In this document: positions 33,780 to 46,395 of the stretch, piece after piece | Layout of the letters: each line of letters opens with the position of its first letter | Numbering within the stretch: the stretch's first letter is position 1 | Assembly (NCBI GenBank): GCA_015680685.1 | Contig: MNCI01011451.1 | Coordinates: forward strand, 133,983 to 197,982 | DNA length: 64,000 nt | From: Gnetum montanum | Lineage: Eukaryota; Streptophyta; Gnetopsida; Gnetales; Gnetaceae | Reading direction: 5' to 3' | Translations under genes and position numbers: made by a program | The notes under the pieces: generated by a model | What the model was told of the DNA's origin: nothing | What the model saw: only the letters and a program-made list of their open reading frames with translations | The model's database searches: none

Positions 33780-34880
33780 GTTTACCTTCCAAATAATGGT
33801 TGCTCAAATGAAATGATATTAACATAAAGGTAGAAAAAATTCCAATTCTAACCATATCCAAACATATGAAGTTGATGATCATGAACGTTCAAATGAAGAC
33901 ATTTCAAAGCTAGGTAAAGATGGAGTGAATGATAAGGTAGGACAATCAAACTATGGGATTGTAGGAACTCATTAGCCAAGGATTCCACTTGGAGAAAATT
34001 CTATTTCTTAAATGAGAATTCTAAGTACTCCAATAGTTGTAACTACTTCTTATCCATACAATCTTAATGAAGAATATGAAGCAAGACTTCCTAAAGAGTA
34101 TAGAAATGCTACTAGACTTCTATATGTGGAGTTGAAGACTTTTAATGATTTAGATGACACCAATGTATTTTCAAGTTGATTGAAGGCACTTGAGAAGTAT
34201 TTAAAGTTAGAAGAGATATCAAATAACTTGAGGATACCTATTGCTGAATCTATGTTAGAAGATATGCCTTATATTTACTAGGAAAAGAAGTCCCAAGATT
34301 ATGAAAGATAAAATGGTCAATACATCAAAGATTGGCCTATAATAAAATACAAGTTAAAAAGAAAATTTTAATGATCTCATCTAAGATAAGAGACCATTAT
34401 GAAGTTAAAATTCCTAAGGCAAGGTCATAGGAATGTCAAAGAATTCTACATTGAAGTTTATGATGTATTCCATCAAGCTAAAGTAAATTAGAAGGAGTAT
34501 AAATAGATTTTAATCCTTTTAGAAGATCTCAAAATCACATACTAGTAGGAGTTTTCTTTCTATGAGTCGTAAAATCTTAATGAGGCTTATGATTTAGCAC
34601 TTAAGGCTAAAAATAAATTAAATGAATTCATAAATAGGAGCAAACAAACTTCCAACTAAAATGAGAATGTATTTAAATCTAAAAAGGGATCTAAGTCGAA
34701 ATATAAAAACATGGATGGAAGCCATGACAAGAATACTAAAAGAGGTTATGAAAAGAAAAATACCAAGAAATATGAAGGTAAGGAAGCAAAGGGTCAAGCT
34801 AATAGCTCATCAAAAACCTAGTGCTTCAAGTGTGAAGAATGGAAACCCAAGCAATGGAAATGTTCACTTCATAAGATAGT
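33780..34880 (+). pseudogene. Gag remnant of element I
   Basis: The continuation of element I after the A insertion. Scattered frames give KALEKYLKLEEIS, LRIPIAESMLEDMPYIYW, QYIKDWPIIKYKLKRKF and IRDHYEVKIPKARS, typical of the plant gypsy gag core, followed by a Lys-rich segment and CFKCEEWKPKQWKC (about 34820-34862), a knuckle with the His replaced. Many stops and frame changes. The sequence is cut at 34880 by the G LTR, and no pol of I is in the window. Function would be capsid formation. Confidence 0.6.
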
Positions 34881-35771
34881 TGATGAGCAGTGGAGCAATC
34901 CAACACACAACCATACAATTTGCAAGTGTTTATGCATAACTTGATCATAATCCATGGATGGTCAATGTTGATATGCTAGTAATTTAGTTAAGCTTGCAAT
35001 CACTATCTTCCCACTTCATGCTAGTAAAGTCTATGTGCATGGTTTAGCTTGTAGTGAGGTGTATGTTAAGTGATGTCGATTGGCCACTTATGCTCCTAAG
35101 TATAAACATGATGAAAGTAGAATTAAATGCTAAGTCTAACTAATAATGAAAATTTAAGTCTATTCTAGCCTATAATGATGGATAATCATTCTTGATTTAC
35201 TAGACATGTCTTGGGCTTATGTAATTGTCACTAGGATTACCAAGTATTACACTACTAGGAAAACTAAGCAATAATACTACTAGGATTACTAGACAATCCC
35301 ACTTAATACTCAAAATCACTCATATCCATTCTACTTACTATTAATAAGTAAAAATAAAGTGCTTGGAAAAAGTAAAGTATCATGCTAGCAAAACAAAAAA
35401 CATAATGCTAAGTAGTATAGTAAGAGAATGATACAATGATGGATAATAGTTTTGATCTTTATTTCCATCACAACTTGTGCCCAAGTACAAACTACTTGAA
35501 TAAGGAAACTATTCAACTATAACACATCATACTATCAACATTCACTCTTCTAATTGCTAAGTGTAAGTGCATGAAATAAAATTGCAAGAGTTTTGTTATG
35601 ATGGGAATGAAAAGTTAGTAGATTGCACATCCAAGTGTCATATTTATAGGGCCACACACATCTTAGAAAATGTATAAATGATGATGTAGCATGTGCTATA
35701 ACATCATATTAACAACTTTGATACAATATCATTGTTATGATACCACAATGCATCAAAATTTGAATTTATCA
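34881..35771 (-). repeat. 3' LTR of element G (891 bp)
   Basis: The plus-strand view opens TGATGAGCAGTGGAGCAATCC and closes GAATTTATCA followed by TACCCCCATGACT. A TATA motif (minus strand CCCTATAAATATG) is at about 35638-35650. It is more diverged from A, B, D and E than they are from each other; its U3 keeps only weak GATA(T)C motifs. A candidate left duplication is ATAGT at 34876-34880, with the partner outside the visible sequence. Confidence 0.75.
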
Positions 35772-36599
35772 TACCCCCATGACTGACACAAAACTTTTCC
35801 TCGAGTTAAAACAAAAAGAGGATAGAGTTCCTTATAAAATTGGGAGGTAGATCTAACTATATATATGACTAACAAGCTATTTACATGACTTTCAATGTTT
35901 TGATGATGTTTTTACAAAGACTTGACATAAGTTCATTACAAGACAAAATAAAACAAAATTTGGAATAGCCCTATGTAAATCAAGTCCCTAGCGATGGTGG
36001 CTCTTCCATTAACTACTTCCCCTTATGATAAAGCTTCTTAAACTGGTATCTATTTAGAAATTCCTAGAGTTTTTCCTCTTCTTTCTAGTGATCATGTACC
36101 ATCCATGCTTATTTGACAATGTGTGAAAGAGTTGGTACATTACACACGCATGGAAGTTGTGGAAATGTTTGCATTGATTTTACATACCATGCTACAAACT
36201 ATCATCTTTCTTCTTCTAATGGTCTAGCTATCTTTTTGAGTTCCTAATAATCTAACACAAGATGAGTCAAGTTAGTCGCAACATCCTTTTGGCCTTGATA
36301 GCTGGACTTTAACAATCTCAAGTTTTGAGCTTTCCATGTGTAGCTTTTGTAGCACATCCTTTCTATCAAGAAACTCTTTCTCATACAAAGTATACATGGT
36401 TACTACTTGTTATTCTAGCTCATTTTTTGACTTTCCTATTATTAACATGGCTAAGTTAGCATAAAAAAGATTAGCAAAACTCATGTATTCTATAAGATCT
36501 TCGATTTATAGGCCTTTATTCTTAATTTTTGTCTAGTAGACATGAGCTAGGTTGTCTAGGATTGGCTTCCAATCAAGATTCTACATAGATATAGAACTA

Positions 36600-38760
36600 A
36601 TCTTAGCCTTTTTCATCTAGACCTATTTCTTGTTGATCTACTTATACATGTCCACCTAGTCTCTAAAATGTTCCTTTAGCCTCTCATGATTTTTGACCTC
36701 ATTTTTTGCACACTTATTTCTATAGCAAATTTTTGTCTTATTGCATGGACTTCGTCCATTGATAATACCATATTTTCTTTAGCTAAGAAACTCATGTCTT
36801 GGTTGACCCTCATAAGTTGTTATCTTAATTTATGGATGCATTATTCAAGAATAATTTCTATTTTTCTACATTTTTCAACCTTCTATTATCTACAACTAAT
36901 TGCTTATTCTCTTATTACAAAGCAAGGAGTGCTTTGGCATGTGCATATTCCTAAGCTTCTATGACTAAAACATCCCATACTACATTCTCCTTCTCGTTTT
37001 CCATCTATATGTTTTGATCAACTAGCCTATTCAAATGATTATTTCTAAACTATTCTAGTTGGTCTAGCACCACAAACTATGTAGGATCTCTTCTTTCACC
37101 TCGAAGGGTGGTTAGCTCTTCTTATAATCATCTAACTTCATTTTTAGCATGCTTCATCCTAGTCTTGGACATGACCAGCTTTTCCTTGGTGGAAATCAGT
37201 TTAGACTAGTGATATCTCTTGGGATATCAAAAAAAAAAATTCGTGACTTGTCCTATCTACAACTATCTATCAAAGATGTCCTCATGTTCAATAGGATTCA
37301 TTGAGAAATCAATAAGCATTTCATCATCTCTTACCCCTAAAAGACCTACCAATGGCTTAACAGACATGTTGAATGATTCTTTGATATGATCTATAATTAC
37401 CTTTGCTACTCCTACTACATCTTGATGTTGCATGACCACTACTATGGCTCCTTCTCGAGCTTTTAGCATCACTAAAATGATGTAGCGTTCTTTGATATCT
37501 ATGGTGACAATTCATCCCCTCTTTCTAACTATAATGAAATCTACCCACTCATAGGATCTATTGAAATGATGGGTTTTATTACATTGTCTATGACCTTGTA
37601 TAGATTGGCCTCTTCTCTTGTTACCTAGCTAATAGTTTTTGCAATCTATTGTTGATGGATCATCAATGACCTATAATCCTATAGTAGTGGTGGAACTTCT
37701 TGTTGCTATTATTGTTATTGCTATTGCTTAGTTTTTTATTGACTACTAGGCTTAGCCTGTTGTTGCTAAATAGTAACTAGAGTGCTACCTATAAGTATGT
37801 TGCCTATAGTTCCCTCAATGCATGTTGGCTTTTCTACATGATCTTTCTTTGGAGACATTGGTTTAAGCATCTATGTGGATGAAGCATTTTGAGACTTCCT
37901 AGGAACATCATTAATGTATCCTAGGATCCTACCTTGTGTGCACAAGTTCCTAATAAGGCAAGAAAATGGAAGTGTTAACTTCCCTACCTTCTTTTGTTTG
38001 AACCATCTTTGTATTTCAAGAAAGTAGAGATGGATAATGTTTACATTAAATTTTCTCATTAGGATGATGCTTCCTTTGGCTACATATGTTAATATTCAAT
38101 TAAGCCTTTTGGTAGGAAACAAGTTGTAGGTGCCAATTTTGAAATAGATCTTCTTCTGAGGTTAGCTCACTATAATATTTGTCATCCTTGTCATATGCAC
38201 ATTGCAACCATAGTCTCCAAGCATCAATACTAGATCTGGTGGATATCTATGCCACGTTTGCCCCTTCATTGGACACATTGAGAGCCTTAGTGATCACTTT
38301 CACTAAATAGGATACCAAGAATCCTTCAATCATGACCATTGCATTGATCTTCTTGTTACACCAAAACTAGTATGTCTCTCCTAAGTACCATTATTCACTA
38401 CTTGTAAGTGTGGGCAATACTAGTGAGTCTTGGACTTCTATATTTATCATTTCTAGATAAAATTCCATGAATGGACCAAAATTAAGTTTCACAATAATTC
38501 TGGACATGATCAATTTCTCTTGAATGGCTTGAAGGTAATCTAATGATAGTGTGAGGTAGTGTCCTTATCTTGGTGATTATGGAATCTCTACCTCTCCTTG
38601 AGTTGAGTGCTCTATGATAGGATTCTATTGATCGATGGTGTATAATTAAGCCTCCTACTTTGCATGCTCTTCTTTTATAGTTTTCTCCCCCATTCAACCT
38701 CTCCCATGGCCTCTTCATCTTTTTCTCCTTGGTTCTGAGGTCCTCCATCAAGCACTTTCT
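36600..38760 (-). pseudogene. Second-ORF region of element G
   Basis: Degenerate coding sequence on the strand of G, downstream of gag in the element's own direction. Readable blocks: 38751-38482 (basic), FGPFMEFYLEMINIEVQDSL (about 38480-38420), 38059-37871 (IIHLYFLEIQRWFKQKKVGK followed by LTLPFSCLIRNLCTQ), 37472-37263 (KPLVGLLGVRDDEMLIDFSM), and a helical block with VNQDMSFLAKENMVL (about 36800). The position matches the second ORF of B and D but the region is much longer. The LPFSCLI-type helix resembles accessory ORFs of plant retroelements. No enzyme motif is seen. Confidence 0.45.
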
Positions 38761-39279
38761 TTGGAATCATATGCAATCACCAAGGATTTGAGATTGTTAA
38801 AGTATTCACATGAAGTCTTAACATTTCTTTACCTCAATCATACCCTTGGTTAAATCAAGTTTCTTATCTTATTATGATTACAGATTTAGAAAAAATCTTT
38901 GAAAACCCCCTTAGGTGTTATATCCTTATAACCCTTCACAGTTATCATTCTTGCTATTATTTATGAATTAAACCTATTGGTAGCCTTAGTTTGATTGATA
39001 AATTATAGATTTCTCATTATTCCTTTATACTTACCCTTTAAGATATCTTCTAGGTGTTAGAAATTTTTGGCTTAAATTTCAGCTCAATGATATTGTTCAA
39101 GTGTTCCCCCACAACTATGTTAAGAGCTTCAGGATCAACAAGGTTCAAGAATTTTTGAAATTGAAGCTATGAGGGAAAAGTTATGGCTAGTGGAAGTTAG
39201 TGTGCAAGAGCTTTGAGAAAAACAACTACAAAAACTTCTCTTACTACAAATGAGAAAGTAAAAAATTCACTAACTCCCT

Positions 39280-39962
39280 GCACCTATATATACTATTTTT
39301 ATGAGGATAATATTGTAGATCATGTATCATAGATATGACATTGTAGGACCTATGATATCGTAACTATGATATCATCGTTAAAAATTTCAAATTTTTCTAT
39401 AATTTTTTTGGAAAAAAGTGAGTCAAATGAAATGTCTGGAGGATATGAAGCATGTCTAAAGGATCCTAGGTCAATAATGATGCACAATTGTCAATAATAT
39501 GATATTCAAAGTTCATGAATAAGGAATCTTGGGCAACAAAAGTTTATTAGATGGATAAGAGATGGGTAATGAAGTTCTAGTGCATGAATGAATTTTTAGA
39601 TATTATGGGATGTCTTTATTAAGTCATGATTGTTTTGGAAGGCATAAGATGATGTGATGTTTCCACTGAAGTATGAAATACAAAAGTTACACAAGTGGGT
39701 CCTCCCCAAAGTAGGCTCTAGCCTCTAGTACCCTTGTATAACCACATCTAAAAGTTTCCTAATGCACTCAAGAAGTTGAATGTAAGTCATACCCAATTAG
39801 CAAAACATACATGTTAGTATTGCTAGATTGAGCAAATAGCACTATATTACACAAAATCACAAGCTATAATTAACTATACAGTGAGATGAGATGGACTTTA
39901 GAAGGGAATTTATAAGGGATTACAAGAAATTGAGACGTGAGGTATCTTACCATAAGCATAAT
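39280..39962 (-). other. Noncoding region of G, left part, with promoter-like motifs
   Basis: In the minus direction it holds two GATATC motifs (39350-39375), then AAAAATAGTATATATAGG (about 39283-39300), a possible TATA box ahead of the second-ORF region. The block 39690-39830 matches B 30410-30560. E is inserted at 39963. Confidence 0.4.
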
Positions 39963-40888
39963 TGATGAGACGCGATATCGCATGCACCACGATATCGCAT
40001 ACGCGATATCGTGGCTGTCGCGATATTGCATCCCATGCGATATCGCATACGCGATATCGCGTCGCCACCTACGATATCACATACGTTATATTGCGGTCCA
40101 CTGCCAAATCTATAAATAAGAGGTAGCACTCCCTTCATTTCTCATCCTAGGCCAGAAGTAGCGAAGCTTTGGCAGTTTAGTCACTCCAGAGATAGAATAA
40201 TTTCCATGTGCCCGCAGTAGGAGTCCCCAAGTGAACGGATCTTTAGTCGAGCAGCTTTGTACCTGAACACAAGTTGTGTACGGCAATAAAGATGAGCTTT
40301 GTGGATAAACCTTGCAGTGCATGGAATATGTTTATTACATGTCATTTCCTACCTATTATTTATTACATGCATTAGCACGGCATGAGTACGAATTGGTTAC
40401 GAGCATTGATGAATGTGTATGGCTAACCAACGAATCGGCTACTCATCGCAATTAGATTCTCTCACCCTTGTCTCCTAGAATATGGGATGAGTACGACTTG
40501 ATTATAAGCATCTACGGATGTGTACGGCTAGTCAAGGAATCGACTGCTCATCACGCTTAGGCTAGTTAGGTGCCTCAATATGACCACTTCGAGCACATGT
40601 GTTATCTGTGGTGATCCGAGTAACGATTAGCATTTGGTAGCCACAGTTGCATAGTTCAGGGTGTGTATAGCATAGGAGATAAAACTAGAAAAGACCAAAA
40701 AAATCATATACCTCAGACTTACTTAACCATACACTGTGACAACAACAAGTAAGTCTGTGAAGACAATGAATGATTAACCCCAAGTGTTCCATGGGGCGTT
40801 TAGGCATTTAGTCTATGGAGTTCAACCAAATCGAGCATGCTACACTCATTTCATATGGTTGAGTGTAGGGGTACCTCACCACTCATCA
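39963..40888 (+). repeat. 5' LTR of element E (926 bp)
   Basis: Begins TGATGAGACGCGATATCGC and ends GTACCTCACCACTCATCA. TATA box CTATAAATAAGAGG at about 40110-40123, preceded by the densest GATATC array in the window. Confidence 0.92.
39972..40094. promoter_or_regulatory. GATATC palindrome array in the E LTR
   Basis: Within about 120 bp the core (C/G)GATAT(C/T) appears some seven times, including the long self-complementary stretches GCGATATCGCATACGCGATA and CACGATATCGCATACGCGAT overlapping neighbours. The array ends about 15-20 bp before the TATA box. Equivalent, more decayed arrays sit at 26568-26612, 32335-32395, 33726-33765, 52268-52330 and 57270-57328. Confidence 0.85.
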
Positions 40889-40907
40889 TTGGCGCCATTG
40901 TCGGGGA
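40889..40907 (+). promoter_or_regulatory. Primer-binding site of element E (tRNA-Asp type)
   Basis: TTGGCGCCATTGTCGGGGA, the best-preserved site in the window, differs from TGGCGCCGTTGCCGGGG (complement of plant tRNA-Asp 3' end) at two transition positions. Confidence 0.8.
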
Positions 40908-41027
40908 CTAAGTGTTTGTGCGTTGAATAGAACATAAGGGATATCACTCACATCATTGTGTGGCTTAACAGACCTTTGGGTTAATCAAGAAAAATTTATA
41001 TAACGATGAAATAGCACACCAATAAAA

Positions 41028-43400
41028 ATTCCTTCTTCTCATAAGAGCAATTCACCGCCTAAGGACCACACACAAGACAGTTGGCAAGATAAAATGCATA
41101 ACCAAAATCAGCCAAGTCCTAAACAATATAAGATGACATATACTCATCCCGATGAGTATATTCCTAATTTTACTTTTGTTCTCCATTAGGCCAAACAACT
41201 ACAGTGGAGATACTTGCAAGGTAACATTGTGTTACCCCCAGATCGATCAATCTCTCACATGCTTTTCCGTGCCTTGGCACAGATAGGCATGACTAAGCTA
41301 TATGCTGAATACGTTGTGGAGGATTTTGACATGAGGGATTATTATCCCAAAAATTCCCAATGTATGAGAGACTTAAGGTAGGAGAGCCAACATACATTGT
41401 CGAATCCCCACATGTCCTTAGTGAAATAGGAAATGAGGAACCCTTTATCATGGGTTCTTTAGCAAAGGATGTTCCCCCTCCTAATGATGGTGAGGAGGAT
41501 GAGTATCAGAACCTACGATCAATGATACATATCCCTGGTTCTAATGCCCGTGAGCACCAACTATTCACAAAGGGAACAACCACTCGTGCTAAGGATGGGC
41601 ACTTAGATCGTCACCACGATCGAGGTCATAGTAGTCGAAGAGAAGGCAAGAAACATCATCATGGTGATGGTTCCCCTTCTTCCTCCCCTTCTTCACATCA
41701 CTCATCCTCTCCTTCCACATATGGGCGTAGCCACCATGAACATAAAGATGAGGATAAAAGTAAGAAGGATGAAAGACCTCGACATGAAAGTCGAGAGAGA
41801 GGACAAGGGCAAGGACGTAGGGAGAGTAGGGAACAACGAAAACATCACAAGAGTCATGAAAGAGATGATCATGATGAGCCCCTACTCGCAACCTAAAGTA
41901 TGCTTGACATAACAGAGGTAGTTAGGATTCCCACAAGGCATTTAAAGGATAGCCAGATCAAGTGTTTAGACATGAATAATATCCCATGGTCTGAAAGGGG
42001 ATACAATGCTGATCCACAAAATCATTTATAGGCATTCCATGATGCCTATGCCTTGCAGAATATAGAAAATGAGTGGCAAAAACTTAAGTTATTCCCACAG
42101 ACACTCACCAAGGAAGCAGAGAGCTCGTACCGGTCCTTAGAACCGGAAACCATCAGGAGGTGGAAAACGATGCTAGAATTGTTCAACGAGAAGTATCAAA
42201 CATACTCCAAAGTGTCTAATTTGCGTAAGCAGATCCAAGGCTGGAAGCAAGGTACACACGAACCCTTGGATGCTGCCATGGCCCGCTATTACACATTGTT
42301 ACATCGTTTCCTGGGCCATGGGTATGCTCAGCGGGATCAACTTCACCACATTGTGGATGGGCTAAGGAATGAAACTAGAAGAACCCTTGGGACTTATGCC
42401 CAAGGGAGACTCTCACAACTTAGAGCCCATGAAGTATGTAGCTTGTTGGAGAAAGTAGCAAAAGAAGAGGGTGAGCTACGCAAAAGGGAAAGTATGGAAG
42501 AGTATAACCGTGATCCCTCCCTTTGAAATAAGAAAGTGAAATTTTGTGATGAAGAGGATGAGTCACCAATCGAAGAGTTGGTGAATTGGAAAACTTTGCC
42601 GATCCAAAAATTAACAACTGAGGTATTGGCCAAAGTAAACCAAATGTGGGATTCCTTAGACTCAAGAATGGAAATAGTCTTGAAAATTATAGAAGATTCT
42701 AAGGTAGAATAAAGTAGTGACAAAGGTAAGAAAAAGTGAAGAGAGTTAGGACTTTCACATAACAAGGATAAGGGAAGAATCACTAACTTCGATGTGGCTA
42801 AGGATTCTGATTCAGAAGGTGACAGTGGATGTGAGATCTACCATTATGACCACCCTAAGGGATGTTGTCCCATCATCTCACATCTACAGGAGTCTGGGGT
42901 GTATGCGCTTAATCTAAGACTCAACCAATGGCAAACACCCCGAAGGTTACCTTATCCACAAGGTAACCCAAGGCAGTTCCACCAACCCTTAACATATTAT
43001 CCAAGTGGAACTCCACCACAACCCATCGGATAGCATCAGCAGTGGAAATACCCACAGTCATGGGGGATGCCACCGCCAACACAACAGTACCCTTACCAGT
43101 AGCCCGATCCTTATGGTTATTATGTGCAACAACCAATTTNCCATCTGCACCTCTTCCATCACAAGTAGTTCCCATAACACCTCCTACTCCAACAATGCAA
43201 GGGGAACTTCCTCCTCAACCGCAGCAACGTCATGCTGCGAGAGCTGTAAATATCCAACCTACTGCTGGTTCTAACAACTGTAAAAAGAGAAGACCTTACT
43301 TCAGAAACAAAAGCCCAGATAAAATCTTGGAACAACAAGCGGTTGAGGCCATGTACACTCCTCCATCACCATCTAACACTTCGGAGAACCCTTCAATCCA
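41028..43400 (+). pseudogene. Gag of element E
   Basis: Capsid precursor. The start corresponds to the ATG at 25729 in A, but here it reads ATT at about 41028. Blocks in order: HPDEYIPNFTFVLH, a Ser/His/Arg-rich stretch (41600-41860), the gag core (41940-42526) with QKLKLFPQTL, RWKTMLELFNEKYQTYSKV, MARYYTLLHRFLGHGYAQRD and LGTYAQGRLSQLRAHE, an acidic segment, the knuckle CEIYHYDHPKGCC (about 42832-42870; second Cys replaced by Tyr), then a Pro/Gln-rich segment with MQGELPPQPQQRHAARAVN. Stops are few. It aligns with A throughout. Confidence 0.82.
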
Positions 43401-43422
43401 ATAGAGCATAACGCATACGGTT

Positions 43423-44337
43423 ATGTTAATGCATACCGTAACCAACTGGATCAAGGTAGGCCACCTTCCCAGGAAACTAACTGACCCTAAGAGTCCCTTA
43501 ATCTATTTGCAGATCACCAAAAATAAACCACATAGGGCTCTTCTTGACTCAAGTTCTGGAGTGAACTTAATTTCACAAGAGATGTATCACACCTGGAACC
43601 TGCCCTAACTTAAGAAGAAGAACATTCAACTAGAGCTGGCAGACCAGTCCATCACCATTCCCTTGAGATTGGTGGAGGACATCATCACCACTATGTGTGG
43701 TTGGTCTTACCCAGCTGATTTCCTGGTGATTGAAATGAAAAACAATGAAGGGGACTTCCCGATTATAATGGGAAGGGCATGGCTGAGTACAGTAGACGCA
43801 TGCCTTAGGATCCACGATCTTTCCTTGGAAATCTCTAAGATAAACATATGTGGAAAAAACAAGAAGAGGAAAGTTCCATGCATCACATACAGTGATTCAT
43901 CAGGTGATGACATGGAGGGAATGCCTCCATGTAATAGGTGTGCCCAGGAAATATTGAAACAAAGATGCATGTATGTAGCAATCACACAACCAGTAGAAGA
44001 CACCCCGTGGTTGATAGCTACTAGAAGGAGCAAACAAATATGCATGGAACGAACTGAGGAAACCCATGCCAACAACGAAGGCATAGACACATTGGAATAT
44101 GAGCATTGCCAACTTCCATCCCTCAATCTAAGATCATCAATTGGGAGAAGTTGTGCATTTTTACAAAATTCAAACAGATGCTCATTATTCGGATCTCTCC
44201 CTTACAACTTAGTCATGGGGGAGATGGCCACCTATGCTAATCATATGGGGCCCTCAGTTCTTTTAAGTTTTTTTTTTACATATTTTTTTTTTACAACATT
44301 TTTGTTTTACACATTTTTGTTTTACAAATTTCTTTAA
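43423..44337 (+). pseudogene. Aspartic protease and C-terminal domain of element E
   Basis: Retropepsin-like protease that would cleave Gag. The active-site loop reads RALLDSSSGVNLIS (about 43530-43570) where A has D-S-G-S, so the essential Gly is Ser. The second landmark FPIIMGRAWLSTVD is at 43756-43797. The frame then continues about 180 residues through ITYSDSSGDD, PPCNRCAQEILKQRCMYVAI and WLIATRRSKQICMERTEE to a hydrophobic Phe-rich end. This tail also exists in A, so it is an inherited domain, not read-through. One stop (43606-43608) splits the protease. No RT follows. Confidence 0.8.
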
Positions 44338-45807
44338 CTTTTCTAGTTTTTGTTTTACATCATCGTTATACTTTTTCAATTTGTGTGTGTGTGTGTGATC
44401 CACCCTATAAGTTTTTCCCATAATAAGCATTCTTCATGATGGTATGAACTATTTTCATATTGATTGCTAATGTTTGGTTTTTACCTTTAAGTCACAATGT
44501 TGATACTAAGGTATGTTTCTTTTAATATGGTAGGCAATGAGACCACTTCATCCATCCATCCACCAATTTCTATGGTTTTTCTCGGCTTGGAAATATATAG
44601 TCCCTTTCTAATAAGAACTTTAATGAATTGGTGACTACGAATTTCTTAAACTAAGGAAGGACTCATGGATTGAAAAGGGTGTGACTTCAAAGGAACTTGA
44701 TGCTTTTGTGTTGCTCATTCTCTTGGGTGCTTGAATGTTTCTTCTTGAGTTTTATTGTCGTTCTGATGTTACCCAATTATCAGAAGCTAAGAAAATAAAA
44801 ATAAGAAGTCTTTACATGGTGTGGTTCTCATGCATAAAAACACAAAACACAAAAAAAATACAAAAAAAAAAACCAAGTGAGAATTCAAAGCATACCCCTT
44901 AGACGAATAAACGTGGGCTACAAGCACTGGTTATGGAACAAAAAGTGTTCCCTCTAACTAAGGCCCTTCTCACTTCCCATTCTCTCCTTTGTTTCATCAG
45001 AATGGTGGTGGCTCTTGCAGTGTGCATTCTTGTTGCCCAAGTGGATGGTTTAACCGAATGCGTTGATGCGAAGTCACTGGATGTGGTTGATTTGAGGTTG
45101 GAGTTGGAATGAGATTTACCAAGTCACATTAATCATCAAACACACAAGGGGCTGTACACCACTTTGTTCTTGGGATTCCATTCCATTTCTCTTCTCTCCA
45201 TCCTTCTCTCCATTGTTCACCTCATTACTGGTAGTATCATTAGTGTATATATTTTGGTCGATGCATTGTTTTCTTTTTGGTAAATTCTTGTGGTTAAGAC
45301 TTTAACTCTTGTTCCAAATGACATTCCTAGGGCCTACGAACTCTTTGAATTTGGGTTTTTCAAGGCATTAAGTCCATGAGCCTGCTTTGGGGAGGACCCA
45401 CTAACATTCCTATTTGGAGCATTAGTTAAACTATTTTCCTTAACATTTTACAATTAATTTTATCTTTGTTCATTTCCATCTTGACATCCACTTCATCAAT
45501 GTCATAGTTGTTCCTTTTTATCTATCTTTCTTACTCCTTTTTTTTCTCCATTCTAATGCTACCAGAGGTTTGCAATTAGTCATGGGGGTATGGGGCTTGA
45601 TTTTTTCAATTTTCTCCTAACCCCAAAATTTTTGATTTTCTTCCTGACCCCTACACCTTCGGTAGTCATCAGTCACATATTCCTAGATCCATATTAGCCA
45701 TACCACAACCTAGCCAATGAGTTTACACTAAAGCAAGGTATCAATTACATGATGATTCAATTACCCTTGCTAATATATGATTGTGTTGTGTGTATAGATG
45801 GCGGACA
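44338..45807 (+). other. 3' noncoding region of element E
   Basis: No coding sequence recognised. Contains a GT microsatellite (about 44381-44397), A-rich runs (44835-44875), and the motif AGTCATGGGGGTA at 45578-45590, well before the expected LTR border in the gap; another AGTCATGGGGG lies at 44211-44221. Homologous to 20425-22416 of A in reverse orientation. Confidence 0.6.
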
Positions 45808-46395
45808 NNNNNNNNNNNNNNNNNNNNNNNNNNNNNNNNNNNNNNNNNNNNNNNNNNNNNNNNNNNNNNNNNNNNNNNNNNNNNNNNNNNNNNNNNNNNN
45901 NNNNNNNNNNNNNNNNNNNNNNNNNNNNNNNNNNNNNNNNNNNNNNNNNNNNNNNNNNNNNNNNNNNNNNNNNNNNNNNNNNNNNNNNNNNNNNNNNNNN
46001 NNNNNNNNNNNNNNNNNNNNNNNNNNNNNNNNNNNNNNNNNNNNNNNNNNNNNNNNNNNNNNNNNNNNNNNNNNNNNNNNNNNNNNNNNNNNNNNNNNNN
46101 NNNNNNNNNNNNNNNNNNNNNNNNNNNNNNNNNNNNNNNNNNNNNNNNNNNNNNNNNNNNNNNNNNNNNNNNNNNNNNNNNNNNNNNNNNNNNNNNNNNN
46201 NNNNNNNNNNNNNNNNNNNNNNNNNNNNNNNNNNNNNNNNNNNNNNNNNNNNNNNNNNNNNNNNNNNNNNNNNNNNNNNNNNNNNNNNNNNNNNNNNNNN
46301 NNNNNNNNNNNNNNNNNNNNNNNNNNNNNNNNNNNNNNNNNNNNNNNNNNNNNNNNNNNNNNNNNNNNNNNNNNNNNNNNNNNNNNNNNNNNNNN
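45808..46395. other. Assembly gap (588 N)
   Basis: A run of 588 N covers the end of the internal region and the first part of the 3' LTR of element E. By comparison with the 5' LTR about 400 bp of LTR should lie here, including the palindrome array. Confidence 0.99.

Noticed and set aside
34820-34862. Functional zinc knuckle CFKCEEWKPKQWKC
   Set aside because: The His is missing and the surrounding gag is full of stops and frame changes; kept only as evidence for the gag remnant of element I.
39280-39420. Reading this stretch as the 5' LTR of a separate short element beginning at 34881
   Set aside because: It lacks TGATGAG/CTCATCA termini, a primer-binding site and similarity to the LTR at 34881-35771. 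Homology of 39690-39830 to B shows that G continues past it.
44381-44397. GT microsatellite as a regulatory element
   Set aside because: A short simple repeat in noncoding sequence without further support.
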